The notes beneath the pieces were generated by a model. The model worked only from the letters and a program-made list of their open reading frames with translations. It was not told where the DNA came from and searched no databases. The position numbers were made by a program, and so were the translations under genes. A stretch of DNA of 64,000 bases from Serendipita indica DSM 11827. Lineage: Eukaryota > Basidiomycota > Agaricomycetes > Sebacinales > Serendipitaceae. Positions 11,146-21,360 of this stretch are shown one piece after another (the stretch's first letter is position 1; the number at the start of each line of letters is the position of its first letter). The stretch spans positions 2,046,001-2,110,000 of the forward strand of contig CAJVGD010000001.1 of the NCBI GenBank assembly GCA_910890315.1, read 5' to 3'.

Positions 11146-12250
11146 CATATCAGTTTCGACGGCCAATAGACAAACTCCCCTATGAGCTTGTAGAGGAGAT
11201 AGTGGGTTATGTAAAGCACCACAGGCATACATTATTGAGTGCAGTCAACTTTCAAAGGCCTGGAGACGCATACTTCTACCATATTTGCTGCAATCAGCCG
11301 TATTTTGCTACAAGCTTCTACCAAAACCGGCTGATTTAGAGTCCACAAGCGCTGTTGCGCGAAGGGAGATCGGGATGTTGTCGAAGTGGACACTAACGTT
11401 GATTCTACCATTGATTGTGTGGGAGGCGCCTCGCCCCAGAATTGGCGACGCGAAGCAGGAGATATGGAATGAGACGATGAGGACGCTTGAAACCTCTGAG
11501 GAGACGCGACGTCTCATCAAGAGATTGCACTGGTATGGCTCTACAAGTCACGCAGAGCGTCTAGGGACACTGGTGGACATGCTAGCTCTTTTACCCACCC
11601 TTGGGGAGCTGAGCCTCTCGGACTGGATTTGGGAAGCAACAAGTCTTGGCAGAAACCGGCTCACCTTTCGAACAGAGACTATCACGATCCTCGCCCTGCG
11701 GACCGTGAATTATCCACTCGTGTCACAATTCGAGCAGCATCTCGCGCTGTTCCCATGCTGCATATCTATGGATTTTGACACAATCTCCTGGCCAAAGCAA
11801 GATAGTAGCCGCTGGGTGCAGGCCTTCCCTCGCACCTTGAGGCGACTTTCGGCTCAATGGATGGACTTTGTTGTCTTGCTTGAGCGAATCTTGAGAGTCA
11901 GGCCGTCGATACAGCTCACTAGCTTACGACTCGCCCCGTTGTATATCGGGCATATGCGCGCCGTGCATCAGCTGCCCCAACAGGCAGGCTCAGCCATGAC
12001 GGATCTGAGCATTGGATTTGACGACATTTCTAATCTTCGTTGGTTTCTCGTCATGCATTCCTTCTATCCCTTGCTAAGATCCGTGTAGAACCGTTGAACG
12101 TTGACCCGTACGTCAACCTGACTATCTATATTGTCGACCGTACGCACCGGAGATGAGGCTTCGTCGACAAGACCTGGGCTACGACATTCTTGGGAAAGTT
12201 TGCTATCACCCGTGGCTTGCAGTCACTCACCTTTGCCTGTTCTCTCTAGA
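11146..12250 (+). pseudogene. broken F-box-like protein gene
   Basis: The plus strand reads DKLPYELVEEIVGYV, an F-box-like first helix, but no in-frame start codon precedes it, because the sequence switches to the kinase relic at about 11145. Near 11247 the frame slips to SKAWRRILLPYLLQSAVFCYK. The frame then stays open through a leucine-rich region (TLGELSLSDWIW, LSAQWMDFVVLLERILRV) to about 12075. There it slips again (LAKIRVEPLNVDPYVNLTI) and soon meets a stop near 12157. The body is typical of basidiomycete F-box/LRR-like proteins, which recruit substrates to SCF ubiquitin ligases. With a lost start, two frame slips and a stop I call it a pseudogene. An unspotted intron at the first slip is possible but would be implausibly short. 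Confidence 0.6.
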
Positions 12251-12266
12251 TGCCGTGGGCGGTACG

Positions 12267-12809
12267 TCATATAATGAACACACCCGACGTTAACAACGCC
12301 ATAGGGTACTTATTCTCTTGATTGCAAACATTTTCATATCCACATGTGCAGGGCGCTTCGGTGTCTCCATCATCCTCATCATCGAGAATGCCCATAGCTG
12401 AACGCATCGCCAAGCAGTCCTTTGAAGTAATGCCCATATGTGTCGTGGAGAAGGCGACGTCGATAGGGAGATTGCCACTCCACTGAGTGCATGTGTGAAA
12501 AAAGAGCTTGTATTTTTTGAGATTCCGATACTCGAATGGGGCGTGGAAGCCAGCCACAGTTCACAATAATGAATGAGCCATACACGCGCGATACCAGGAG
12601 CGAGATACGTGTTGTAAGGGTCCAAGGACCATCGAAATCCTCTGCGCTTGGACGAGTTGGGTAAAGATAAGGCCGAGGACGTCGAGTGATAAAGGACTTT
12701 TGACGCCCTTCGTGTTAATTTCTTGTTTGAGAACCGCCTCTCGCCTCTCCAACGCGTGAACCTTTGCCAGCTCTGCCGTCAGCTGTGCGAGCTGTCGATT
12801 TTCGTCCAT
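12267..12809 (-). pseudogene. truncated F-box-like paralogue with a nonsense codon
   Basis: A tandem partial copy of the F-box-like gene just upstream (13110-14555). It keeps the coiled N-terminus (MDENRQLAQLTAELAKV), the F-box-like block (LSLDVLGLIFTQLVQAQRIS, VSRSWYRACMAHSLL) and the following segment (TVAGFHAPFEYRNLKKYKLF, DVAFSTTHMGITSKD). At 12556-12561 the reading is LL-stop-TVAG, where the paralogue has SLWTVIG: a tryptophan TGG has become TGA. After about 180 residues the similarity stops, so the whole leucine-rich C-terminal half is missing. Confidence 0.75.
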
Positions 12810-13109
12810 CGACGGCTGTATCTCCGAGAGCAGCAGGGCAAAATCTATGGTAGAGGACAGCAATGGACAATGGACAATGGACAATGGCTCTCTTCAAACA
12901 CCTCCCGATCCACGATATGTTTAGTTATCACCGCAAGGAGGCGATTTTCTTAGTCTTCAGATTTCAGGATTACCCGCGCGTGTCCGAGAGTTGAACCTAC
13001 AGGCCGCAGGATTGGTGCCACTGGCATAGAATTGTGGTCTACAGGAATTTTTATTCGAAATATTAGGGCTCGTGAAGTTATATCAGGACTCGCAGACATA
13101 GCAAGGGAA
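12810..13109. other. spacer between tandem F-box-like copies
   Basis: About 300 bp between the truncated copy and the end of the intact copy. It contains a short run of the repeated unit acaatgg (about 12863-12890). No gene is visible. Confidence 0.4.
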
Positions 13110-14555
13110 TCACATGAGTTGTTGGAGGAGCTCGCGAATGTCATTCAAAGAGTTCCTACACACGAAGATCTCCTCCGTTCCACGATGTTCAATTGTGTCC
13201 TCTACTAAAGTGATATTTTGACCGCATTCGGAGCACATCGCCACCATATTCGAGAATAAAGCCTGGGAGATTTTCACCTCCTCCAGATTTTCCATGGCCT
13301 CTACAAGCTGATGGAGATCGCTCCAGGGCGCCAGGACGTGGGATGGTAGATTCAACAGCTCAAGGCACGTTGCATTCGTTCCTACTTTGTTGCGGAAGAC
13401 AGCAGGAGCGGATGTCCAGCGCATTTCGTTGGCAGCGATGACGAGCGTTTGGAGATGAGGGGCTTCAAAGGTCTGTAGAACCCTCAAAGGTATGCGACCA
13501 ACGAGCGTAAGCTGCTTGATGTTTAGGGCCTGCACAGGAGCGGACAGTGTCAGAAAAACGTCCCACACCATTGGATAGCTAATTGTTTTGCGTGATCGAA
13601 GAGTCAAGGTCTCGAGGTTCGGAAACCGGGCTATCCAGTCGTCCCCAAGGCGGCGCATTCCGATCGACACCCAATCCCCCTCATCTTTCCACTCGAGAGA
13701 GAGTTCCTTGACGCTCGGCAGGTCGTCCAGGTTGGATATAGCGGGTTCCCAGCACTGCTCCACGAGCTCGATACACCGTAGACTGATCAAAGACGGAGCC
13801 AATCGGGTCGTACCCACAAAGTCATGTCCACCGTTTCCAATGAACAGACTTTCCAGCCCAAAGCACCCGTCAATGAGCATATCCAAGAGGGACCAGTTGA
13901 AGTGAGAACTACGCATGACTTCAAGCAGCGTGCGGTGTGGCCAGTCAAAATGGAAGCTTCGCCAGCGAGCTCGTGGCTGCTGATGCAAAAAGTCCATGAC
14001 AGCGACAGCTGTCCTGGCTTGACTTCTCCAGAAAGGACATCTCGGTCGCTCATGTGAGCATATCCGCGTCGGGCTGGTGTTGTAGTCGGGGTCAAGCGCG
14101 TCCATTGCATGTTGCATTTCCCAGCATTCCTCTGAGGCAGTATCCATATGCGTTGCAGTGAAGATGATGTCTAGAGGGAGGGCGCCACTCTGTCGGACGC
14201 ATGCGTGGAAGAAGAGCTTATACTTGTCCAAGTTCTTACTCCTGAACGGAGCATGAATGCCGATTACGGTCCATAATGATGGATTATCTGCGCAAACGTG
14301 ATACCATAAACGAGATACACGCATCAATGGCCCAAGAGACATAGACGTCCTCTGGATTTGGACAAGTTGTGTAAAGATGAGGGCAAGTATATCAAACGGT
14401 AGACGGTTTTTGGTGTCCCTTATCTGAATTTTTTGCCTGATCGTCTCCTCCTGAATCTCCAAGACGTGAACTCTTGCCCTCAGTCGGGCCAGTTCAGCCG
14501 TCAGTTGCATAAACTGTTGATCCAGGTTCTCTTCATTGCCATCCTGATCATCCAT
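13110..14555 (-). CDS. F-box-like/LRR protein, intact member of a tandem pair
   Basis: An uninterrupted frame of about 480 residues from MDDQDGNEENLDQQF. Residues 10-45 are a heptad-like coiled coil (QLTAELARLRARVHVLEI), followed by an F-box-like segment (NRLPFDILALIFTQLVQ..., LMRVSRLWYHVC) and then leucine-rich strands (LEKLTLRS-like LETLTLRSRKTISYPMVWD, IKQLTLVGRIPLRVLQTF). This layout is common in very large basidiomycete F-box-like families; the likely role is substrate choice for SCF ubiquitin ligase, but no partner can be named. An earlier in-frame start at 14627 is possible. I prefer 14555 because the truncated paralogue also begins at the equivalent MDENR. Confidence 0.72.
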   Translation of the reverse strand: MDDQDGNEENLDQQFMQLTAELARLRARVHVLEIQEETIRQKIQIRDTKNRLPFDILALIFTQLVQIQRTSMSLGPLMRVSRLWYHVCADNPSLWTVIGIHAPFRSKNLDKYKLFFHACVRQSGALPLDIIFTATHMDTASEECWEMQHAMDALDPDYNTSPTRICSHERPRCPFWRSQARTAVAVMDFLHQQPRARWRSFHFDWPHRTLLEVMRSSHFNWSLLDMLIDGCFGLESLFIGNGGHDFVGTTRLAPSLISLRCIELVEQCWEPAISNLDDLPSVKELSLEWKDEGDWVSIGMRRLGDDWIARFPNLETLTLRSRKTISYPMVWDVFLTLSAPVQALNIKQLTLVGRIPLRVLQTFEAPHLQTLVIAANEMRWTSAPAVFRNKVGTNATCLELLNLPSHVLAPWSDLHQLVEAMENLEEVKISQALFSNMVAMCSECGQNITLVEDTIEHRGTEEIFVCRNSLNDIRELLQQLM

Positions 14556-14776
14556 GGATTTGAACTGGATCGCTGGCCAAGTCGGGGAGAAATGGTTCGC
14601 GGTAGCAGAGAACAAACGCCGACTCAAATATCGTTTGTACGTTAACCTTGATAAAGATTCTAATGTCTATCAAGGGTACAAAATGGTAGCAAGCAAGACA
14701 ATTACTGAACTTTGAAACCAACAGAGGAGGAATTGCTGCAGAATTCACTTCGACTCATATATCTGCCTCAAGTAGC

Positions 14777-15752
14777 TCAGCCTTGCCAGACCGAAGGCCC
14801 CGGTGGGGTATACGAGGTTGGGACGGGGTAGTAAATGTCTAAAGATTGTTAGGGCGTGACATCCAGCCTCGAGGAGAAAAACGTACTGATGAGAATGCTA
14901 GGGTCGCTTGCGCTGTAGGCGCCAGGGAAGGAAACGAGTGGGCCAGGATTGCCGCTTCCACCACCGGTGACTTTGATTTGAGCGCAGGAGATGTAGAACT
15001 GGGCACCTCCAGTAGACGAGGCGGACTACAACGGCGGATCAGCTTGTGGACCCCATCATGTCGGGTGTACACTCACGTGCAAAGCAATATGCTCTACCCT
15101 CAGGATATATTCACCAGATGGAACGGATCTCGGGATGGTGACGCTGACGGAGGTCTTGCCTGCGTAACACATAAACAAGAGATGATAGAGCGTCAGAAAA
15201 AACGTACCAGAGCTTGGCCAGTTGATCTGTCCAGGAGAGAATGTGGCACCAGTTTGCGCAATCTTGAACCAGACCTTGCCACTGCCATCCCATCCGTTGA
15301 CTGTCGAAGGTGCCTTGGCCATGTAGAAGAGGAGAGGACCAGGATGAGAGATTCCGTTGGGGACAGTGAAGGTGGCCTATAGGGTACATTATCAGCCCGA
15401 GCGCCTTGAGAGCAGTGGCCACTACTCACAGTCGAGCCAGCCGCCACAGTGAGAGTTCCCGTAGTCTTGCCAGCACCGTTCAAGTTGCAACGAATGTCAG
15501 TGGACGAAACATCCGTAATGGGTCCATTCGAGTAGTAGTTGTCGTATTGGCTAACTCTCTGTCAGCAAGGCGGGAGGTCAAGAATAGCCTAGACATACCG
15601 AATGTACTGGTAATCACCACTTCCGTTCAAGTCTAAGTGATGTGAACAACAGAAATAACCCGTTCGAAGAAGGCCGTACTAAGGAAGCGGTAGTGACCGA
15701 GGACGTTGGTAGCGAGCGCGAGGGTGATAGAAAGAGCGGCGAGCAGCTTCAT
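14777..15752 (-). CDS. AA9 lytic polysaccharide monooxygenase
   Basis: Secreted copper enzyme that oxidatively cleaves cellulose or related glucans. The start at 15752 gives a 19-residue signal peptide (MKLLAALSITLALATNVLG) directly before HYRFL, so the mature protein begins with the histidine of the copper brace. Short exons follow: NLNGSGDYQYIR, QYDNYYSNGPITDVSSTDIR, and NGISHPGPLLFYMAKAPS, which holds the second brace histidine. Then come FKIAQTGATFSPGQINWPSS and GEYILRVEHIALHV, and finally QFYISCAQIKV with the axial tyrosine. It ends TSYTPPGPSVWQG. About 250 residues, with no carbohydrate-binding module or C-terminal anchor. A TATA element lies just upstream. Family assignment is very secure; substrate and regioselectivity are not readable. 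Confidence 0.93.
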
Positions 15753-15803
15753 CGTGGACGAGCAGATGCGTTTGTGAGGTCATCTTAGCTACAAAATCTC
15801 GTC

Positions 15804-15810
15804 TTATATA
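15804..15810 (-). promoter_or_regulatory. TATA box of the AA9 gene
   Basis: TATATAA on the minus strand (plus-strand ttatata at 15804-15810), about 52 bp upstream of the AA9 start codon. It fits a strong, inducible promoter, as expected for a secreted plant-cell-wall enzyme. Confidence 0.55.
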
Positions 15811-16369
15811 CCCTGGCGCACGAAAGTCATCGTCACCTTTCGGAAAGACGGAAAAGCCTTTGCAGAAGTCTGGCAAAGTTGGGTTGCATCAGAAATCGAA
15901 AGCCATCTTGGCTGGGTTCTTCAACAATACGAAACTGGGCGTTAGTCTCTATTCGGAACTCTTGTCGTCCCCGTGGGGTCGTTTCCCGCAAGCTCTTCGT
16001 CTGTTCGCGTGACAACCCAGGGACTTGCGCCGCATGTGGCTCAGCTGATCCGTGTGCGCGATTTCTGCCGAGTGAGAGCAAAATTGCCGCCCGTGTTTTC
16101 CACGGATGGCCTATGGCGACGGATGGAGGGGATGGTCCGAGCTGCGATAGGTGGCCAAAGATACCTCTTGGCAATGATCCGGTGATATAGAAGATTCACA
16201 GCAATCTACAAAACACGCTAATCCATATTCTCTGCAAATGGCAGCCGTACTGCTCATTCAACGCCTGTTAGTAGCCTAGGGACCTCCGTGACATGAGCGA
16301 TGAATTCAACTAGAACTCACAAGCGTAGTTATTGATACACTAGGGGTAGCGAACATACAGCGAGGTGTG
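15811..16369. other. upstream region of AA9, no gene seen
   Basis: About 560 bp between the AA9 TATA box and the Mtc1 stop. Short open frames exist on both strands (for example plus 15879-16190), but none shows a family signature. It probably holds AA9 upstream control sites and the Mtc1 3' UTR. Confidence 0.4.
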
Positions 16370-17718
16370 TTACGCCGCCTCTTCGGGAGGCCTTTCATTC
16401 TTCTCTGAACTCTGTCTCGGCGGCCCGGACTGAAGAGGCTTCTTTTTTCCCCAGTTCATCCGACTAGAGAGATATTGTTCACCCACGATCTCGATGCTGA
16501 CGCGGAGTGCCTCGACGACGAGATCTTCCACCCAGTCATACTCGTCCCAGACATCCAGCCACTCGGCGGGAATAACCTGGGAGACGGTTGAATGCGTAAT
16601 CGAATGATTCGGGTCCGTGAGATACAGGAAAAATTGGAGCTGTCGAGCTGGAGCGGTCGTTTCTTCTTTGTTGATAGAGGTCATGAAAGGTGGAGTGATG
16701 GAATAGAACGGTTGTATCCGAAGAAAGACAGAGGAGTACGTCGTTGGGTTGTCGGCCTTGGTCAGACTCTCCTTCTTCGGCATATTGAGAATGTCCGAGT
16801 TGACGAGACCGTCTAGTTCGGCGATAGAGAGCTTGTAGGCGGATTCTAAGCCATCAATAGCGCCCAAATCTCGCTCATTCTTGTCGTTCTTGGGTTTCGA
16901 TTCGTTTCCCCTGTTGACGACGAGATCGCCGCCTTCGACCTGCTCCATTATTCTGGCCAAGGAACGGTATACGATTGATTCGACGCCCTCGTAGCCCTTC
17001 ATATCGTGACTCAGCCATATTTGGATGACTTCATGCTCTGCAATTGGAGGAGCGACGGCGTTGATCATCTGGGTCAAGGTAGACATGCCGACATTGCGCA
17101 GATCGGTCCCTGTCAATCTCATCAGTATTCTATGCATGTAATAGAGTGTGTTAAAATACCAATCTTGTCGAGCTGAGCTTGCTTGACATAGGTCATGACA
17201 CCTTCGCCCCATTTCTTGGCCTGGTCATTTGGCAAATGCTTTGCCTGCTCCTCGACGACATTCTTTGCTTGTGCCAATGCCGCAGACGCTGTATTCCACA
17301 CCGAACCCCACCCCCAACCACCCGAGCCAGCCGTAGTGGGCTTTGGCTCCTCCGTATTGGGATTCGATGAAGCTGATGCAGCCGTATTCGACGTAATACC
17401 CACATTTGTACCCGTTGCACGTGATAATGAAGGTGCAGGCGAGGCCTTTGCACTCGTACGGGTAGCATCACCTGGCGCATTGCGGACGCGAGGACCGGGG
17501 GTGAGGACTCTAGTCGGTCTACTCGATTGCTGCGTTAGCTCATCGAGAAACGCGAGCGCCTCTGCTGCATTACCCGTCGTCGCCGCTGATCCTGATGGTG
17601 CACCCGTAGACGCGTTTGTGGGCTGTTTTGTTGATGGTGAAGGTGCTTTAGAGGTCGTTGGAGGCGCGTCGAGCGAGTCTAGGAATTGCAATACGGATTG
17701 TTTGCTGTCCTTTGACAT
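16370..17718 (-). CDS. Mtc1-like protein (maintenance of telomere capping 1 family)
   Basis: Conserved fungal protein of the Mtc1/DUF5427 family. In yeast the name comes from a genetic interaction with telomere capping, and the molecular role is poorly defined. The start at 17718 gives MSKDSKQSVLQFLDSLDAPP, then a long serine/threonine/proline-rich stretch with EALAFLDELTQQSSRPTRV. The conserved core is GGWGWGSVWNTASAALAQAK, EEQAKHLPNDQAKKWGEGV and YVKQAQLDKIG. After a short intron near 17105-17160 the second exon gives TDLRNVGMSTLTQMINAVAP and HEVIQIWLSHDMKGYEGVES. The C-terminus ends in a charged tail (PPRQSSEKNERPPEEAA). About 430 residues, apparently intact. It shares a 129-bp promoter with the BTB gene. 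Confidence 0.82.
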
Positions 17719-17847
17719 GGTCGGAGTCGAAAACCTTGACGCCGACTGCACTGGACTTTGGCGCTCCTCTTGCGTGGCGATACGTGTCGCTTTGGTGGAG
17801 GATAAAAGAGAGGTGGATGTGAAACGTTGCACGTCGAGTTTATCACC
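17719..17847. promoter_or_regulatory. shared divergent promoter, Mtc1 / BTB gene
   Basis: Only 129 bp separate the two start codons, so the two genes probably share a bidirectional promoter. No TATA element is obvious. Confidence 0.45.
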
Positions 17848-18919
17848 ATGACTGAGCCAGAGACGCTCTCGACGGCCAAGCGCATCTTTACTTACACGAC
17901 GGGGGACGGAGAACCAGACTTTACCGTCTACTCTTCTGTCGATGCAGATGTCGAGTTTCGCGTTCAGCGGATTGCGTTGATCGCAGGCAGCGAAGTCTTT
18001 GCAGACATGTTTAACATTTCCGAGAGCAGTTGGGTGGATGTCGATGGCAAGACGTTGGACAATATTTCGACGGAAAACAACTCGATGACCATGAGTGAGG
18101 ATACGCCCGTGCTCGAAAACCTCTTTCGGGTCATCCACGAGCCCCCCGTCAAGCTTCCGACGGCAAAGGACATGAAACGATGGCACAAGCTACCCGATTA
18201 CGACGAACGCAAGGCAGAAGGTCCACCGATTGCAAAGGGGGATGCAGTCCCGTTTCCATTGCTCAAACGACTCTTTGTTCTCGCCGACAAGTACATCTTT
18301 ACCCCGGCGATTGTCGAGACGCTCCATACGCATCTGGCATCTCATGCTACAGACAGTCCATTGCAAGTCTACGCAATGGCGACTGCGATGGGCATCGACG
18401 ATGTTGCCATTTACGCGTCGACACAACTTCACTCCCCGCCACTGGAAACATACACGCCAGATCAAATGGCCATCCTTCCGACGATTCAATCCTTACAGCT
18501 GCTCTACATCCTCCATGCCGTTCGCAAACAGCGTCTACGGGAGATTCTAGCAGAGGAACAGCTGTTCCCGAGTGGATACGGAAAGTGCACCGTCAAGGGC
18601 CACGTAGAGATGGCAGAAGAGGCGTGGAGGAAACAAAAGAGAATCTTACTGAGCATGGGTCGTATCCAGGCAGGTGCAAACCTCCGAGTCGAGATGATGC
18701 CCGTTCTCGTCACGGTGAGCGGTTGCAACACGTGCTTAAAGGCGTACGAAACGGCCATAGACATGATACAGGTGAGAGTTTTACGCTTGTAACGTTAGCA
18801 CGACGGCTCAAACGAGTGTGTAGTACAAGAGTGTCAAGATTCCGCAGTCTATTGCCAATTTGGAACATTTTGTGCCGTCAAAGCAGACGACGGCTGCGAT
18901 GAAGCGACTTGTAATCTAG
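17848..18919 (+). CDS. BTB/POZ domain protein
   Basis: The start MTEPETLSTAKRIF leads into a BTB fold: GEPDFTVYSSVDADVEFRVQ (strands B1/B2), then IALIAGSEVFADMF (the typical core helix). Acidic insertions and a helical back half follow (PFPLLKRLFVLADKYIF, LLYILHAVRKQRLREIL). The first exon ends at TAIDMIQ. A 54-nt intron joins YKSVKIPQSIANLEHFV, and the stop is at 18917-18919. About 340 residues. Proteins of this form are numerous in basidiomycetes and are generally thought to be adaptors, for example for Cul3 ligases. No kelch, MATH or DNA-binding domain is visible, so the partner is unknown. Confidence 0.78.
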
Positions 18920-19104
18920 ACTTTTTGTAATCATAATGGGAGCGCGTTTGTCAGGTGGCTAGTCCGTGTTAGCCCTGGGCGCGTCTAGCAGACCTCTGGC
19001 CTCTTGCCATCGTTGCTGAGCAGCAAGCTCTGAGTACTTGTCGATAGTCCTCTTTCGATCCAAAGGCTCTAATCTTTGTTTTGTGAGCGAAGAGAGGGGT
19101 CAAG

Positions 19105-19595
19105 ATGGGCATGACCCACCTCGAGTTTCTGTATGGGACACGAATCTTTGGCTGCAAGACGTGTAATGCGCACTTTTCGACGACGGAGGATATGATGAGC
19201 AGAGTGAGTCCACTTCCAACCGCATTCCTCTTGTCGGCTGATCCATCCGTGGCAAGGCGTTTAATGGCCAATATGGACGTGCATATTTATTTGCAAAAGT
19301 GCAAGTTTAGTTTATTATTTTGCAGTTTGTGGCGCTGATCAAGAGCGCACAGTGTCAACGTTAGGCAAGGCGAGCCCAACGACCGGCCAATGACGACGGG
19401 ATTACATACTGTGCGGGATATCTTCTGCATCAAGTGCAATACACAAGTGGGCTGGAAATACGCAAGTGGACCCTCGTTTTTAGAGTTTGTGGGACTGACC
19501 CCTTTGCCCTGTAGGACAAGGCGTATGACGAGGCTCAAAAGTACAAAGAGGGGAAATTTATTCTCGAGAGGGAGATGATCAAGACGGTGGATTGA
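19105..19595 (+). CDS. Yippee-like zinc-binding protein
   Basis: Small, highly conserved eukaryotic protein of about 110-120 residues. The start [20 protein letters not shown] gives the first zinc CxxC (CKTC) and [10 protein letters not shown]. Spliced exons then give [32 protein letters not shown] and [16 protein letters not shown] with the second CxxC (CIKC). The end is [20 protein letters not shown]. The fold is a zinc-bound beta-tent like that of cereblon and methionine sulfoxide reductase B. Its biochemical role in fungi is not settled. Four exons with introns of about 50-60 nt. Confidence 0.9.
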
Positions 19596-20327
19596 TATGA
19601 GTTCCGTGGGGAAACCCCCGCGCTTTCGGGCCCATTTTATCGACGGCAAAACGGGAAGCGACAATCACACACTCTTTCACTCGAAGACGTTACCGCGACC
19701 CCGGAGCGGGACGAGTTGGGGTCAAACTCCCGAGCCCATCGTTCCCCAAAGGCCCGATCTCTCACAAAGCAGGGAGACCCCTAGGACCAACATTTGCCAG
19801 CTCATTTCCAATCGATTCATCTACACAAGGACAATGCAGACGTCGCTCGTGCTGCTCCTCATCGCCAACAAAAGCCACCGGGGGGATGTAGTAACAAAGG
19901 ACACCAAGCCTCGCCCAGGCCACGCCGCTGATGCTCTGCGGGATGGACAAGGACGAGCAGAGTGCTTGTAAGCTCTGCGCAGGTGTTTTTTACCACGGCA
20001 TCCTGGGCATCCGAGGACGTTGTATAAATACAGAGCTGGAGCTATCTAATCTCTGCAATGATAATATAGTTTTGTAGTCACGAGGTCTCTCCAAATTGGA
20101 CGGCTATCCTCATCCGAACTCTCCCCAAATCTTTCTTTGGGGTTGACGCAGTCCGCGCCACGCCTTATCAACCCTTGGGTGCGTCCACGTCCACCCATTT
20201 CTTCACCAGTCTGCGTCTTCCACTCGATTTTTGAGCAATATTCTCCTCGCCGACGACCACATTGTCATCTCCGAACTTGAACTCGACCTGTCTTACGTTG
20301 ATCAACCCGTTCCGACCGGCAACCACA
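19596..20327. other. intergenic, with a possible TATA box
   Basis: About 730 bp after the Yippee gene. A 124-codon open frame at 19597-19971 has no family signature and looks like chance. TATAAATA at 20023-20030 (plus) is a plausible core promoter for the gene starting at 20328, about 300 bp downstream. Confidence 0.4.
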
Positions 20328-21119
20328 ATGAGTATGTATCTCGTCTTTAACATGTCTTTCTACACGTTTCTCGTCGTTGTAACCAGTCGTTGACTTTCCT
20401 TTGCCTCTGTAGCGCTTCCAGCCAGCCGTCTAGCGCCCCTCAATACGTCTCCTCTGGCGTTTAACTCGCTCAGAGCAGATTCAGACTGCTCGTCCTCGGC
20501 AGACGAGTCCCCCAAGACGCCCTCGTCGTCTATGACGCTTTCCGGAAGCCCGCCGTCGCCTCGGATCTCCAAACTTTCAAGTGCAAACCCCTCGGCATTC
20601 AACATGTCTTCTCTTTCTTGCTCCTCGTCCTCTTCTTCATCACAAGAGGACCTTTCGACCAACATGCGCGACGAAAAGGACGACGTGGAACCCGTGTTCA
20701 CCACTATGCCCACCAGACGCGCGCGCTCCTCGGGCACAATTGCACGCACTCCTGCAGGCGGTCTGAGCTTTACGTCTATCAACGGGACTACTTGTATCAG
20801 TAACAGCAGCGGAGAGAGCGTGTCGCCAATCTCCCGTCGCACGCCTTCGTTCCCAGTTTCACGTCCAATTAGGCCCTTTGATTCAATTTCCAATGCCATG
20901 GGCACCCAGCCCAAGCGTGTCTCTCCCACAACAGAGGCACCATTTGCTGCTTCGAAAACACTAGACAGTGTCCAAAAGCCAAAGGCTGTCGAACCAGAGT
21001 CAAAGCCAAAGCCATGGAGGAGCAGCAAACTCCTCGAACCCCCGAAGAATAATCGTTTCCAAAACGGTTTCTTCATTCTCGACATGACCCAGGACGAGTT
21101 CAAGTCTAGGGCATGGTAG
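20328..21119 (+). CDS. unrecognised serine-rich protein
   Basis: No family recognised. I read a 4-nt first coding exon (ATG A, 20328-20331) with donor GTATGT. An acceptor follows at 20411-20412, after which the frame is open to the TAG at 21117-21119, giving MTLPASRLAPLNTSPLAF... The product of about 235 residues is rich in Ser, Pro and Thr and probably disordered (SLSCSSSSSSSQEDLS). It ends in a more ordered segment (RFQNGFFILDMTQDEF). An equally long frame exists on the opposite strand (20360-21103). I prefer the plus strand for its low-complexity fungal composition and its splice logic, but the choice is uncertain. Confidence 0.45.
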
Positions 21120-21360
21120 GCGAGTCGGTCCCTTTGATTGGACTGGCATCGACTTGATCTCTTCCCCCGTTTCCTTGAACTTATTTGGACGTATTAAAAG
21201 GCTTCCTGGCCATCATGTACATATGTAATGTCCCCGCCCTCCCCCCCCTTGTGCTCACACTCTCGCAGTCCCTGCCCCCGTGTAATGCCTTGTTCAACAG
21301 ACGCATATCTACACCCCCCCGTACAGTAACGGAAAGCAATAAAGTCAAAAACGTCAACGA

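Noticed and set aside
17195-17851. 218-codon open frame on the plus strand
   Set aside because: It is antisense to the Mtc1 coding region, whose frame carries the family motifs; composition (Val/Ala/Ser) is that of a shadow frame.
19597-19971. 124-codon open frame after the Yippee gene
   Set aside because: Begins within 2 bp of the Yippee stop, has no recognisable domain, and ends without support.
20360-21103. 247-codon open frame on the minus strand
   Set aside because: Opposite the serine-rich gene; no family signature and no splice support. Kept only as a doubt in that entry.
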